From the NCBI GenBank assembly GCA_020310875.1, contig CM035433.1, positions 108,057,758-108,121,757 on the forward strand: 64,000 nt of DNA. Reading direction: 5' to 3'. The notes below the pieces were generated by a model. That model was given only the letters and a program-made list of their open reading frames with translations. It searched no databases and was not told where the DNA came from. The stretch is from Ceratopteris richardii (taxonomy: Eukaryota > Streptophyta > Polypodiopsida > Polypodiales > Pteridaceae). The position numbers and the translations under genes were made by a program. This document shows positions 1-13,646 of the stretch, piece after piece (positions within the stretch are counted from its first letter, which is position 1; each line of letters starts with the position of its first letter).

Positions 1-3000
1 ATGCGCTGCGATATCATCCATATGCTTCAGGCGAGGGAGCCAGTGACGGATTGTGGCCATCATATAGCCAACTGTGGGTAACTCGGTAGGTGGCCTGAAA
101 TAGGGGTAATTCAGCCCATCCTGACACTGCCTATTGTTTTGTACTTTGATAGCGAATGCAGTCCAGGAGCGGCGTCGTGGTACTGGTCCCTAGCAAGGAT
201 TATACTTTAAGTGTAAGGGCGCTTTCACCCATGTGCTCATCATTTTTGGGTACTCCTGTAAAAGACGTGTACGCCAATCTGGTTGATAAATAGTGCCTTG
301 TTGCGCATCCAGTGGCAAGTCTTCAGGCTCGAACTGGGTTGCATGTGATGGCTTCTTGCCAGTTCGCTTTTCTATGGCCAGCTGGTATTCGGCCATTAGC
401 ATGAAGTAAGGTTTGTATTGAAGCTCATGCCCAGATATGTATCGTCGCGGGGCCAAATGAGCAAAGAATGGTGACTGTAAAATTCTCTCTTCAATCATGG
501 CCATGGCATGTAGCTGGGCCCCGACTCTAGCTGAGTGCGTTGTTCCAATCTCCTCCCCAGTCTTCATCCATGCGGGGGTCGGAAGTTCATAGGTCATCTG
601 GCCTTCGGCCGTGACTTGTCCGCCTGGGATGGGTATTGGCTCGTATGCTTCTTCAAACGTTTCCTCTACCGGAATGGTTATGTTTTCGTCGTCAGCTGGG
701 ATCTCCGGTGGGGAATCAGGCCGTGGTGGGGCTTCGTATACATCTATGCGTGATTGGAGAGTGGTTACCTGGGCCCGTAATGCGTTTAGTTCCTCTATGA
801 GTTCAGGAGAGGGGTCCACAGGTTCTGGTACTTCTGCTGCCACTAGTAGTTGTTGTGGTGCCGGTTCTCTGAGCTGTAGTAACTTGTGATCTTCTTTTAG
901 CTTCTGAGGCTCTTCGTTCATTCGATCGTAGTCCTCGAGCAGTCGGACGTGGTCATCTAGCAACATCCGCATCAATTCAGATGGGATTGCCTTGAATCTG
1001 CTCGGACTTAATGGTTGTTCAGGGTGGTCCAGTGCCGCTTCCAAATTTTCTCTATTCTGCGCTTGGAGTCTCACGTTCTCCTCCTGGGCTGCGGCTAGGT
1101 GCCTCCTGAGTAGGCCCATGTTCCTGGTCAGCGTCGCGTTTCTAATTGTTTGGGCTCGAAGCAGGTTGTCCAGATCAGCAGTGGCTTCTTTTGTCTTCTC
1201 TTCACTTTCTAGCTCTAGCTTATGATATGCCTCTCTTAGTTCTTGGTATCGCGTATTTAAAGAGGCATTCTCGATTGATAATGAATTAAGCTGCGACTGT
1301 AATTCATTCGTTGTCCTCTGCAGCTGTTGATAATTGTTGCCCAAAGATGCAAACTCATCTCGTACTTGTGACATGCATGTGAACATTTGTTGAAGTGCAG
1401 TGTCTATGGTGGGCGATAATAGTAATGAAGTGTTAAGTGAGGATGCAGTGGAAGTAGATGCAGCGGGAATGGGGAATGGGGTTGGGAAGGTGGATGCAGT
1501 GGTGATCGTGGAAAACTGTGACGTACCTAAATATGATGGTGCTGTGAGTGGAGTGGGTGCTGGTGAGGTGGATGGTGATATGTCCATGTCATTGGACGTG
1601 TCAAGTGCGGTGACTGTGAAAAGCGGTGTGTAAGTGGGTGGTTGTGTAGGTGTGAAGACGGGATTTACAAATGTAGAGTAATTTACAGGGGGGATGGCTG
1701 GAGTAGCTTGGTGAAAAGGGGATAGAGGGGTTATGGTGGGATGAGGAGGTGAAACTGGTGAGAAGGTTAGTGGGGTTAGAAAGGTGAAAGGGTGTCTTAA
1801 AGGTGGGGGAAAGGATGGGAAGGATGAAGGGGTTAACATGTAGGCGCGGAGGATTGGGTGGGGGCATGGTGGCATGAATGGGCAGGGCAAAGGGTGTGGC
1901 TATGTTGCCATGGACTGGTGTGGATGTGGGAAGAGCAGGTGGGTGTGCGGGGGATACAGGGTGGGTTGGTGAAACATGAGGTGAGAGAGGAGTAGAAGGT
2001 GTGGATGTTATTTCAAGGATAGTGGTAGTATGTACAACGGTAGTACGTGGCGGGGAGTCGACTAGGATGGCTTCTTCGGTGAAGGAGCTTTCCGGCCGTA
2101 GGCGTGCATCTTGTGCCTGGTGGGATGATTGAGCACCTACCGGAACTCGGATATATTCACCGGGCTTTGATAGCAGTCGAACTCTGCGAGGGTCGTATTG
2201 GGGGAGTGGCTTCCTTTGTAAATACCTCAGTGCTTCGACAGGGCCGATGGATTGGACCAGTTCTCTGAACCCTCTGATGTAGACTTCTTCAAACCCTCCG
2301 GAGACTAGTTCTTGTTCGATTAGGGCCTGGCTCTCTGCTTCAGTCAATTTCTTCCGTGCCCATACTTTCTCCATCGTACGATATAATTTCTTGATTGCGA
2401 GCGTGTACGCTGCTGCTTCGAAAGTCTCCTCTTCGTGCGTGCTAGTGTCACCGTGTGCATCAGTTTGTTGGCCTTGGCCGTCTGTCTGTCCTTGTTCTTG
2501 GGAATCATGCGTGCCCTGGCTGGCTTCGTCATCACCTTCGTCATCGTCGGTGGCTGTTCGTTCATCATCAGAGCTCGACACAACTTGTCCCTGTGGCAGA
2601 TCCCGCGGTGTGGTAGGGTAACTGGGACGTTCATATTCTTGGGAGAACATCTGTGCCTCTGAAAACTGGAACTCATTTGAGAATACATCCGGCATCTCAA
2701 AATCGAATGTTGTGTTTATTGGTTCTGCCTCCATGTGTGGTATTGGGAAACAAAAGGCGTCCGCACCAATAGTGGTGGGAGCTTCTGCTGAAGTGGTGGT
2801 GGGTTCTGTGGTTGTAGCTGCCTGAGGTGCAGCGACACTAGTTGTGCCCTCCGTGACCACTGGTCTAGACAACCTTATGCGAATAGGTTGTACTGTGGGA
2901 GCGGCTTCTGTTGGTGATCGTTCTGGAGAGGGTTGTGGTGATGGCGACTCTGGCACTTGAAGACAAGGAATAGTGCCTCTCATGCGCTTAACTGCCCGTG

Positions 3001-3958
3001 TTCTGCTGGGCTTCCTGGCTTTCTTTGTCGTTCCTTTGAATGCTTTCAGCTCTTCTCCTGTTAATGCGCGTTCAATTGGCAAGTCATAAGCCAAGCACAT
3101 ATAAACAATTCTTGTCAGCGCGCAACATCCATTAAGCACTTTCTTGCGTTCCCATCTGTGTTGTGCCAAATACATTTGATCAATGATCCAGCTCGCCAGA
3201 TCAACAGTCTGAGGTCCGGTACACGCTAAGTACAATCCAAACCATATTCTTTTGTGTGGCATGGTAAATCTGTCCTGAGCGGGGAATGCGAAGTGTTGCA
3301 TGCATATCCGTAGCGGCTTTGACAGCTCAGGTGTAATTGCTGAGACCTCCTCCCACTTAGTGACATCCCCACGTTTCATAGGGTCTGGAACTAATCTTTC
3401 TCGGTCTGTGGGTGTGTGGGTTCCATGAATCTTGATGGCCGCTCTGATTAAATCCTTTGAGAGGTAAAACCTTTTGTAGGGGGGATCGTCCACTAAAGAA
3501 GGCAAAATAAAAGTTCCGGGGATATCTTTATTCTCTGAGGCCAGCAAAGTGGTAATTAAGTAATAACACCTGTAAAAGTCAGGTTTGGGCAGAGGATCAC
3601 TGAAATACTCTGTGAAGCCTGCTCTGGCCCAAACGTGAGTTAGGTCCTGGGTGTTCTGTAGGTCTTCGAACTCTCTGGAGAAGAATTGGTATTTTCCCCA
3701 AGTGCGGTCATCAAATGTCAAAGTGGATTCAAATATGAAGTCCGCGTCCGCTAAGGGTCCTGCAAGTCCCTGAAACCAATGAGAGTTACGGTGTATCTTT
3801 TCTGTGTAGCCCATAGGTGGGTTGTCGATAGGCATGGGCCCTGGAAATCCTTGGAATTCTGGCGGTGGAGCAGTCGGGTGGGATTCTGCTCGTAAAACAT
3901 TGAGGGGCACTGCCGCTACACTGGGGCCTGCTCCTGATGGTCCTTCGTCGGTTTGCAT
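1..3958 (-). pseudogene. Downstream ORF2 of element A (broken, partial)
   Basis: Starts at ATG 3958-3956 and corresponds to B ORF2 throughout. The N-terminal ~330 residues form a conserved globular region containing HFAFPAQDRFT, IWFGLYLA and GCCALTRI...CLAYD motifs. Then come an acidic/Gln-rich stretch, a long Pro/Ser/Thr-rich low-complexity part, a coiled-coil region and a C-terminal conserved part. Relative to B, eight bases are missing near 1838 (at a short direct repeat), shifting the frame, and TGG has become TAG at 192-190. Reading continues in frame to position 1. No signal peptide or membrane span is evident. A relationship of the N-terminal region to the ATHILA ORF-1/plant transposon-protein families is a guess from layout, not demonstrated. 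Confidence 0.8.
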
Positions 3959-3985
3959 GATGACTGATGCGTTATTGAGAAAGAT

Positions 3986-3991
3986 CTGCTA
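3986..3991 (-). promoter_or_regulatory. Candidate 3' splice site before ORF2 of A
   Basis: On the minus strand TTAATCTTTTGTAGCAG ends about 30 bases before the ORF2 ATG, a pyrimidine tract with tandem AGs. The same element occurs in B, and a stronger one in F, suggesting ORF2 is expressed from a spliced subgenomic RNA. Confidence 0.45.
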
Positions 3992-4188
3992 CAAAAGATT
4001 AACACATTAGCATGGAAATTAATTATGATCCCATTAAAGTGAGACCGCAATCCCTTTCCATAACTGATGCGTAACCCGTGTAGCCAAGTGCTGTGATGTG
4101 ATGGATGCAATGCCTCTTGCAGCACTAGTGCAGGTCTCTAGACTCCTACACGTTTCAGATGATGCATACGTTCCTTGATGAGATGAGA

Positions 4189-7100
4189 TTATGAGTGACG
4201 TGTGATGATGGTGGGTGAATTTATACAAGGTTTAAAGGTTAGTGATTTATTACAAGGTTGTATGTTAGTCGAGGGGGTCGTTTTGTCAGACATGGGGTTA
4301 GGGGAAGACGATTGGACACGCTTCGGTATCCATTTCCTAAGAGTCCTTGAGTGGGTGGTGGGTTTCTGCTGAGGGGTCAAAGGTAGTATCGGGTGTGGTG
4401 GTGTTGAGGGATGGAAAGATTTGTGAGGGGTGTATGTTACATGGCTTAAGGGTTGAGCTATGATACATGGTTTGGGTACCCAAATCTGCGTGGGTGTGGG
4501 TCTATGGGTAAGGTATTTCTTGGCGATCCAAATTTGTCGAATGCTCGGACCTGTAGAAGAAGGTCGAGGGGATGGTGGATACTGATTCTGTTTCTGCCTT
4601 GCCTTTTTCTTGTTGATCTCTGCTTGGTTGGAGTTCTTCGGTGCTTCTTGTCCTTTTGGCACCCATATTTGTCTGGTGCCGCTTCCTTTGGGTGGCCTAA
4701 ACTGCTTTCCTTGTTGTGTCTTCTGATACTGCAGTCGGTCTGGGTTCCTTCGTCGTGGTTGACTCTGTTGTGGTTGAGGTAGAGAGGTCGAATGGACACT
4801 CTGCTTTGGAAAAGAAGGGAGATCCAACACTTGCGTGACCTGCCCATTAGGAAGTGATGCAGTCTTTAACTTTAATCTAGGCCAGTCCGCAACAAGTTTG
4901 GAAGGATGAGCACCGCAGGGTGTCGTGCTCATTTGGCCGCTGATGCAACCCACCTGACCACTGATTGTGTCCATCTGCCCTTGCAGTTGGGTAGCTGTCT
5001 CTTCTAGTTTGCAGGAAGTCCCAGGGAAGATCTCCTGTCGTCCTTCTGATTGACAATTGTCCATAGCCAAGCCCGAGTGGGTTGGTGTAGACGTAACATG
5101 ACTGGTATGTTTAAAGATCTTCCGGTCTTCCGTAGCATGTACTTCATAGGGTCTAGGGTTACAAACCTCAGTCGGAATGCCGTTAGGGAAGTCAAGCGGT
5201 ATCACTCGCTTCTGCTCTAAGGTTCCAATCTGTAAGGAGCCTTGTCTAAGATCTAGGTCCACAGAGTGATCGTATAGCCAATCTTGGCCAAGGATTAGGG
5301 GTTCTATCAGGTCGTCATCATGGCACACTAGTAGCCTCGCTGTCATGGTCAAATCCTTAATGAGGATAGGAAGGTCCACCTCACCCATGCAAGGGGTTTC
5401 CATGCCTCCTAAGCCTATGAGGTATGCCTCAATTGGCCGCATTTCTATTCCTGAATCCTTATAGTGGGACCATCTAATCGCACTAGTCGCAGCACCTGAG
5501 TCAATTAAAGCCCTGAGTTCTTGGCAAGGATTGCCATGCTCTAGCCTAACTGTAATGAATGGTCTTCTGTCCACTATGCTAGGATGAGTGGTTGACTTTA
5601 CTTGACACATGGCCATGGGATATCTGGGTGATGTTTCCCGATGGTTATAATATTCTCTCCCTAGTCCTTGTCTTCTTAGCTTCATGCGCTTAATGCGTTC
5701 TATGGCTTCTGCCTGAGCTTCAGCTCGTATTCTATTTTCTTCCTCCTTACGCTTCTTTGCCAATGTGAGTCGTCTAAGCATATCCTTAGTAAGAGGTTCT
5801 TGATATAGCCTGACTCTACAGCCACTAATGTAATTGGGCATTATATCTCCTTCTAAGGTGGCTAACTGCACTGCTCCACTAGTCGAAAGTCTGTTAATGA
5901 TCATAGGTCCATAACCTCGCTTCTCTAACTTCCGTGCGTGCTGTTTCAGCGTATACACTAGAACTAAATCTCCTTCTTTTAGGCCTTTATCTTTCACATG
6001 TGCATCAAAATATGCTTTCTGTCGCTTCTTCGCTGCGTATATTCCTGCTACTGCTTTCAGCCTGGTTTCTCCTAATGTTCCAAGTCCATTATTCTTGCTG
6101 ATAACTCATGGCCGGTCCACTGATGTTCTTGTGCAACCTTAAGGGTCGGTATCAAGAAGTCCAACGGAAGCACAGCATTCTGACCAAAAACCATCTGAAA
6201 GGGAGTTGCATTGAGTACGGTCTTGTAGGCCGCTCGATATGCCCAAACAGCGTGGTGTAACTGTTTGTCCCAATCTGAACGTTTACTGTTTACGAGTTTC
6301 GTCAGTACGGTACAAAGTATCTTGTTAGTGCTTTCAGCCTGACCATTGGCCTGAGGATGATATGGTGCAGATTTCTTGTGAATCACCATAAAATCCTGTA
6401 ACAAATATTCAATGACTTGGTTTAGAAAGTGAGTGCCTCGATCGCTCACTAACTCTATAGGCAATCCATATCTTGTAAAGACATTTTCAAATAAGAATTT
6501 TGCAGTCGTGTGAGCATCATTCTTTTTTGTGGCTTTTGCCTCTACCCATTTGGTTAGATAATCTGTAGCAACAATAATGTATTCAGCATGTGTACCTTTT
6601 GCAGGGGGGTTAATGGGTCCTACAAAGTCTATACCCCACTTTGAAAATGCACGTCCGCCCATCATGGGTTTCAATGGCATTTCATCTCTGCGAGTAGGAA
6701 ACTGAGTTCTTTGGCACACATCACATCTCTTGACATAGGTATGTGCATCCATGTGAAGAGTGGGCCACCATAATCCTGAAAAGAGGATGGCTTTGATTAT
6801 CCTATCTGGTCCAAAATGACCTCCTGCAACACCTTGGTGTGCAGTCTCTAGTATGCTAAGATAATCGCTTTCATGAACACATTGTCTTAGATATCCATCT
6901 CGTCCTCTTTTGTATAAGTTATCGCCAATAAGTGAATAGTCGTGAGCTTCCTGCTCTAGACTACGTTGTCGAGCTAAGGTCATTCCTTGAGGGAATGTGT
7001 TCGTCCTCAAGTATGTCACTAAAGGTTCACTCCAGTCTGGTGTGAGAGACACATGATATAGTGTAGCATGTTCTACTGGTGGTCTTTCGCAACAAACATG

Positions 7101-10100
7101 GCATTCCTTACACAACTTGTAGACATCTGCCTCCATCGTAGGCCAATATACTCCCAATCTCTGCAGAGTCTGTAATGTTCGATGTTTTGGATGATGTTTC
7201 TTTAGTGCACCTACGTGTGCTAATTGCAACCAATTCGCATGTTCTGATTCATCTACACAACAAGCAAGAATCTTTTGATTATCCTGTTTATATATGCTTC
7301 CTGCCATTATTTGGTATCTCTGAGACTTGGTAATCTCTCCCTCTTTGATCTTTATCTTAGGATTCTTGGGTCCGTATGTGAGAATAGGGACTATAGGCTT
7401 AGCCCATTCTGGTGCTATCTCAAGGTTAAACAAGTATGCATCTGGTAATTCATCCGCTACTCCTTGAGGAGCTTCTCCTGAGGTTAATCTTGAGAGGTGG
7501 TCAGCTCTAAGATGTGTTCTTCCTTTCCTGACTACTACTTCAAAATCATACTCCATGAGTAATAGAAACCAACGTATCAATCGTCCTATGTTACATGGTT
7601 TGTTGACTAAGTATAATAGGGCTTGATGATCTATAAAGAACTTGAATTTGTTGGCCAACAAGTAATGTCTGAATTTCTTTACCGCGTAGATCATCCCTAG
7701 TCCTTCTCGTTCCGTCGTGGTGTAATTTCTTTCTGCTGCGTTCAATTGTCTGCTAGCGTAAGCTATGGGGAGATCTACGTTACCTTTGTTCGTGGGTTGT
7801 GCTAACACACATCCTATGGCGTAATTGGATGCATCCACATGTACATGGAATGGCTTACTCCAATCTGGGGTAGTCAATATAGGTGCTGAGCACAAGCGTC
7901 GTTTAAGTTCATTGAATGAATTTTCACATTCTTCTGTCCATTCAAAATTGGTTAAAAGAGAGTACAAAGGCTTGGCTATGATTGCATACATGTGTATGAA
8001 TCTCCTATAATATCCGCAATGGCCCATAAATGCCTGTACCTCTTTCACATTAGTTGGTCTAGGTAATTCTGCAATTACCTTCACCTTTTCCTCGTCCATA
8101 GAGATTCCATTTTTTGACACAATGTGTCCTAGAATTTTGCCTTGTCTGACCATGAAAACGCATTTTTCTGGGTTCAAACAAACCTGATATTCTCGACATT
8201 TGTCAAATATTTGTCTCAACTCTGGGATATGTGTCTATCTTGCATTTGAATGAGCACATAAGTCATCGACGTAAACTTCCAAGCTCTTGCGTAAGAATTC
8301 CTTAAAAACATGACACATGAGTCGCTGGAAAGTAGCGGGTGCATTTGTTAAGCCAAATGGCATCACACGAAATGCAAATATACCCCATTCTGTGGCAAAA
8401 GCCGTCTTGTGTTGGTCTTCTGGAGCAATGGCTACTTGATTATAGCCTGAGAATCCATCAAGAAAGCTGTACACTTCCTTGCCCGCAACTCTTTCCAATA
8501 GGTGTTCCGTGATAGGAAGAGGATAACTGTCTCTAATCGTTGCGGCATTAACTTTTTTAAGGTTAATACACACACGCAATTTTCCATTCTTCTTGGGCAC
8601 AACCACAATGTGGGATACCCATTCGGTATGCTCAATTTCGTAAATGAATCCTGTTTCTATCAAGCGATCTATCTCCTCTTTAATCTTCGCAGCGTAATTA
8701 TCATTATACGTGTAAGGTTTCTGTTTTGTCGGTTTTGCATCTGGAGTCATAGGGATTCTATGAGAACATATATCTGGATCTACTCCTTTCAAATCTTTGT
8801 AACTCCAAGCAAAAACATCTCTATATTCGCGCAATAGGGCAACTAACTCTTCTTCTTCTTCAGTCGTCAAATCGTGCCCTATGTAGGTGCATTTTTCTTC
8901 TTCTCCTTCTATGGCAACTATTACTTTCTTGGTTTTCTCTCGGTTATCATATACTTGTCCGTCATTCGCCTTTCTATTGGGCATTCGTACCATGATTCTT
9001 CTATCTTCAATTTCATATTTCTTGAAGTTCTCGGGTACTTCAAACAAAGATTCTTCTTTTTCTGTCCTGGTTTCTTTCTTCTTTCTTTTCTTGCCTTCAC
9101 TCTTGGTAGTCACTTCAGTGGCTAACCTCACTTCATTCGTACTTTCCTCGTGTCTCTGACTGTGAGTCTCTACTTCGTAGAAATATTCTTCCTCTGATGC
9201 AAAGGGTGGGTCCATGAGAATTGATTCTAGATCAAAATCGCTTGCATCCTCAAATGCATCAGTGTCTGGTTCACATTCTTCTAAAATTGCATCGCCCATG
9301 ATTGGCTTTATCGTGAAAACTGAAATGTCATAGCCATCCTCATCATAGTGGGGTGTCCATTGTTCTTCATTGATGGCTACATCCATGGTTGCTAGTATTT
9401 CTGCCCAACCATGGGGTTCAAACTCTTCGTCTGGAAATACTACAAGTGCGTAGGCTGGATCTTGAAGGGTTCGTGGATGTTGTTCCGCACCTAAGGTCCT
9501 TGCTTCTAATCGTTCTTCCTCTTGTTTGGCTACTTTACACATCCATAGATGAGTATCCTCATGCAGCCAAGAAGGATCTGACTCTAATGAGTGCACGGAT
9601 TCCGTCTCTACTGGTGTTTTATGGATGGTATTCCATTGTATTGGGGGTACATCTCTGTGTGAATAGTCTTTAAGGTTGACTTTGGTAGTCACTCCTAAAT
9701 GTTGCAAGTACAAAGAATTAGATCCCCAATCTTGTACAATTTGCAACTGACGCATGAATGGTCGTCCCAATATCATCTCATAAGCACGATTTCTCACAAA
9801 GTCACAAATGGCAAAGGTATGCTCAAATTCTACACCACAAGTGGTGAGAGATATGCCTTCTAGTAAGCCTAATGGTTTTTCTATGTGTCCATCGGCCATT
9901 TGTAGCTTCATCCTGGTGGGTCTGAGGGCTGGCTTACCCCAACGTTTCCATAAAGCGGTGGTAGCGATGGCTACTCCGGCTCCTGAATCTAAGATGGCTT
10001 TCGTGGTGTAGCCCTGATGGGTTATTGGAAGATATGTGTTACCTTCCTCTCCTTCGCTTACGTCTCCAATCTTTTCCACGGGTATCTCTGGTACATTCTT

Positions 10101-13100
10101 ATGTGATCCTATTTGAGAGGGCGTGGTAGCTAGCTCAGGGAATTGATTTGCTACGTGCTTCCACAATTCTGGTTTTACCTTTAACAATTCCTTCAGAGTG
10201 AGATTACATTGTACTTTGGTATTCTTGATCACTTCCGTGTTCCTAGGGATTACTGATTCTTCATTCCTCACTATTATCGTGGGTGCTCTCATACTAATAG
10301 ACTTTGCTTCCCAAGGTCCTGTGAACTGAGGTAATTCTTGTAAAGAATTAGATTCAAATCCTGTGGGTTCACTCAGTTGCTCCACCTCTACATCATCGTA
10401 AATAGAGGGGATGTCTTGGGGAAATTGTTCCTGCAAGTCGTTTATTTCTTGAATAGGAGGATGAGTTCCTTGTTCTTTTCTCCATTTCTCTTCTTGTATT
10501 TCTCTTAAAAATTCATGTGAGTACCTATGTATGGAGGATAGGTTATCTTGACTTTCTGTATTGGGTACTTGAGACAGGGATGGTGCATTCCTTTCCTGTG
10601 TCTCTGGGACAATAGGGTTTCTAGGCTGATCCTTTTTCTCTTTGCTTTCTATCAAGTGTTCTAGCCTCTCCATTAGTCCTTGGAAGTGTAATTCCGGTTT
10701 TGCCATGTTATTCCAATTAAGATATCTAGAGGCTTCAAACAAAGCTTGTGCTAGTTCTACCATCTTCATGCAAAGTTTAGTTCTCTCAATTTCTAGATCA
10801 GCTCGAGGGTAGTTTTTACTCATTTCCGTGACTTGAGGTCCCTCTTTTATTCTAGCCTGATATGCACGAAACATCATGTCTAGATCTTCGGGTATGGGTT
10901 CCGCTAAAACTGATCCTGATTTTAGAGCAGGGTCTTCTTGATTCAATTGTCGTGAAGCCAATTCTTGTATTTTGGCTCTTGATTCCCTTAAACTTCCTTC
11001 CAACTCACTTATCTTTCTACTCCACTTTCTCTTGATTCTTTCCCTAGAATCTTTCCAAGATTTCGTTTTTTTACTACTCAATTCTGCAACTTCACTAGTT
11101 CCGGCTACTTTCTCTTGATCAAGTTGTTGGTTTTGTAAGAGCGCCTGGGCTCTGGTTATAGCTTGGATCGGCACGTATGTAGGATTGGATCCATCTGCAT
11201 TGTTTACAATACCTATCACGTTGATCGGTGTTACGTTCGAAGCATTAACTGGGTTCTTAGGACAATCTTTGATTATGTGCTCTTTGCCACAGTCGGCACA
11301 AAAGTCGTGTATGCTATAGTACTGTGATTGCCTTGCTATTGGGGGATGTGGACAATCCTTTATGAAGTGATCTCCTTGGCACCTAAAGCATGGTCCTCTA
11401 GGGCCCTGTGGTCTCTGTTGTCTCAATTGGGGCCGTGGGTTTGGGTTTGCGTACATCACATTAGTATAGTCTGGCTCCCAACTAGGTTCCATTGGTGGAC
11501 TATCATAATGATATGTCTCCACATGTTCTGGTGACTCCGTGTAATAAGCTGGTGGACTAGTTACATGAGTAGAGTCAAAACTGTTTGAGTTCGGGTCACT
11601 TTCTGTGATCAAGGGTGAAGAAGGCACTAAGGCCCTACTTAGGTTCTCTTCTGCAGCAGCGTATTTGACTGAGATGACATTCGTTGGTGGGGATGGCTGC
11701 TGAGCCAAGACGGGTTGAGGTCTCTGTTGAGCCTGGTATGGGTAGTTCTGAGGAGGCCTATAGTAATAAGGCTGAGCATTGTATTGGCCTTGATACCTAC
11801 CTGGTTGCTGGTATGTTTGCGGGTAGTTCTGTCTCACGGTTTGTTTGTTGTATGGGCAGTCCTGAGCCGTATGATTTGTATATCTCCTCTCAATTGTACA
11901 GTATTGGCCACTAGGGTTGGCTTGAGGTTGAGGTGCATTGGGGCACACGTTTGCCAAATGATTTCCACCACAAGTGTAACAACGTACGTTTGTTGGTAGC
12001 TTGGGCACCTGTTTACTAGAAACTCCTAGTTTCTGGGCCACTTTTTCTGCTAGGTCCTCTATCGAATTAGACAATTTTGTGGATGCTAGAGAAGAACAAT
12101 CTGAGTCCTTATAGACCTTTGAGAGTTCTAATTCCTCTCCTAGGTTGTCCTCGATGTCTATACATATCCTTACACACTCCTCTAGCGTTCTGGGTTCTTT
12201 TAGGTACACATAAGAGCGTAGTTTAGCGCTCAACAAGCCATCTAGGAACAGTGATACTTGTTTGGCTTGTGAGGGTAGCTCTTGCATTGGACATCGTTCG
12301 ACATATTGTCTGAATCTACGACCTGCCAGTCTTACTGTTTCCTGAGGGGTCTGTTTAAAGCTATGAATCAACGAAGACGTGTCATGCCTAATCCCACTTT
12401 TAGAGAATTCAGTGATGAATGACTCTAAAAAGTGATGGATGTCTCTAAATTGCCTTTGTTGCAATGGTTGAAACCAAGTTAAAGCGGTATTCTTTAACGT
12501 TAGCCCAAATGCGTTGTATTGCGTGAACATGTCCTCGACTTGTTCTGCTCTTAGTACTTGCTTGAACTCTGCGACATGGTCATAGGGATCTCCTGTCCCA
12601 TCAAAGTAATTCTTCATTGATTTTACTAACTGTGTGGGTCTCAATACTCTTGTGTGTTCACGTGGTCTAGGTAGAGGAAAATCATCTCTACCACCTGGTA
12701 TTCCATGATCTCTTTGTCTATCCATTCTATTAGTGTTCGTGGTTGTTCTATCTCTCCCTATGGGATGATTGAAGCTTACTTCCGGTCTCTCTTTATTTCG
12801 TTCTCCTTGATGTCCATGGGCTGAGGATGTTCCTGCCCCTTGTTGACTTGTATTCATGTTTGTTCTAGATGGAGGGAATATCAATTCACCTCTCCATGTG
12901 TATGTGTTTTTAGCGCGCTCAGGCACCACGAAGACTCTTTCTGAAGTCTCATCCAGGTATACAACCTTTCCAGGTGTATCTGGGTCCTTGAATTCATAGA
13001 TTGTAATGATGCCTATCTCACCAGGGTGTTCCTTTCTGTACCTCCAAAAGGCTTCATCTGTCTCTTTATTTACAAACAATTCGGTGCTCCTGTTATCTTG

Positions 13101-13646
13101 AGGGATCCACTCTGGGATGAGTACTCTTGTTAATACGGATTTCCCTCTAGGTGTTCTAGGTTCTCCTAACGGTTCTTTTCCTTGAAATTTCGTTTCCGTC
13201 TCTAATTGGATTGTGCCAAACTCATTAGTATCGTTTGGTTGCGTACTTAGGACGTACATGGTTCCTTCTTTGTCTAGGTAAGCGTCTCTCTCAAATTTCA
13301 CCACTGGTCTTTCCAATCCAATGGGTTGATCAGGGTTGTGCAGTTGCACCACTTGCCTTCGCAAACCATCCTCATAGATGCGAGCACCTAGTCGGTTGGT
13401 TCGGAGAAACTCTAATTGCGTTCTATAGGGTCCTTCAGGTTTTTCTAGGTATGCTACATGAGACCCTCCTTCTGGTCTGTCTGCGCTAAACGCCATTTCT
13501 GATTCGCTAGTATCTGAGCTCTCGTAGGGGTAATTGCTATTCAATTGCTGAGCCCAAGATCGAGCGGTAGTTCTTACACTAGCCTCTGATGATCTAAGGC
13601 TTCGTCGGTCCGATTTACCTATGTGTCTCCCTGATCTAAGGTTCAT
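4189..13646 (-). pseudogene. gag-pol polyprotein of element A (broken)
   Basis: One long gag-PR-RT-RNase H-integrase frame with two breaks. From the ATG at 13646 it encodes a retrotransposon gag domain (YFDGTGDPYDH... RRFRQYVERCP), three good CCHC knuckles (CYTCGGNHLANVC, CFRCQGDHFIKDC, CADCGKEHIIKDC) and one degenerate one, a retropepsin (ILDSGAG ... MILGRP), and RT with YVDD. The frame stops at TAG 8237-8235, where B has CAG. It resumes with the rest of RT, RNase H (HVHVDAS, TDHQ-type segment), two H2C2 zinc modules and integrase with D, D35E residues (GIDFVGP, SDRGTHF, AESTNK). A one-base deletion between 6077 and 6076 shifts the frame; the remainder carries the integrase C-terminal part (GYGPMII), a second retropepsin-like domain (ALIDSGAATSA ... 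LILGQDW) and a tail with four IWVPK-like motifs. Stop at 4189. Confidence 0.9.

Noticed and set aside
6072..8219. Independent integrase gene starting at 8219 in A
   Set aside because: The apparent start is a TTG just after a CAG-to-TAG stop; it is the continuation of the single gag-pol frame seen in B.
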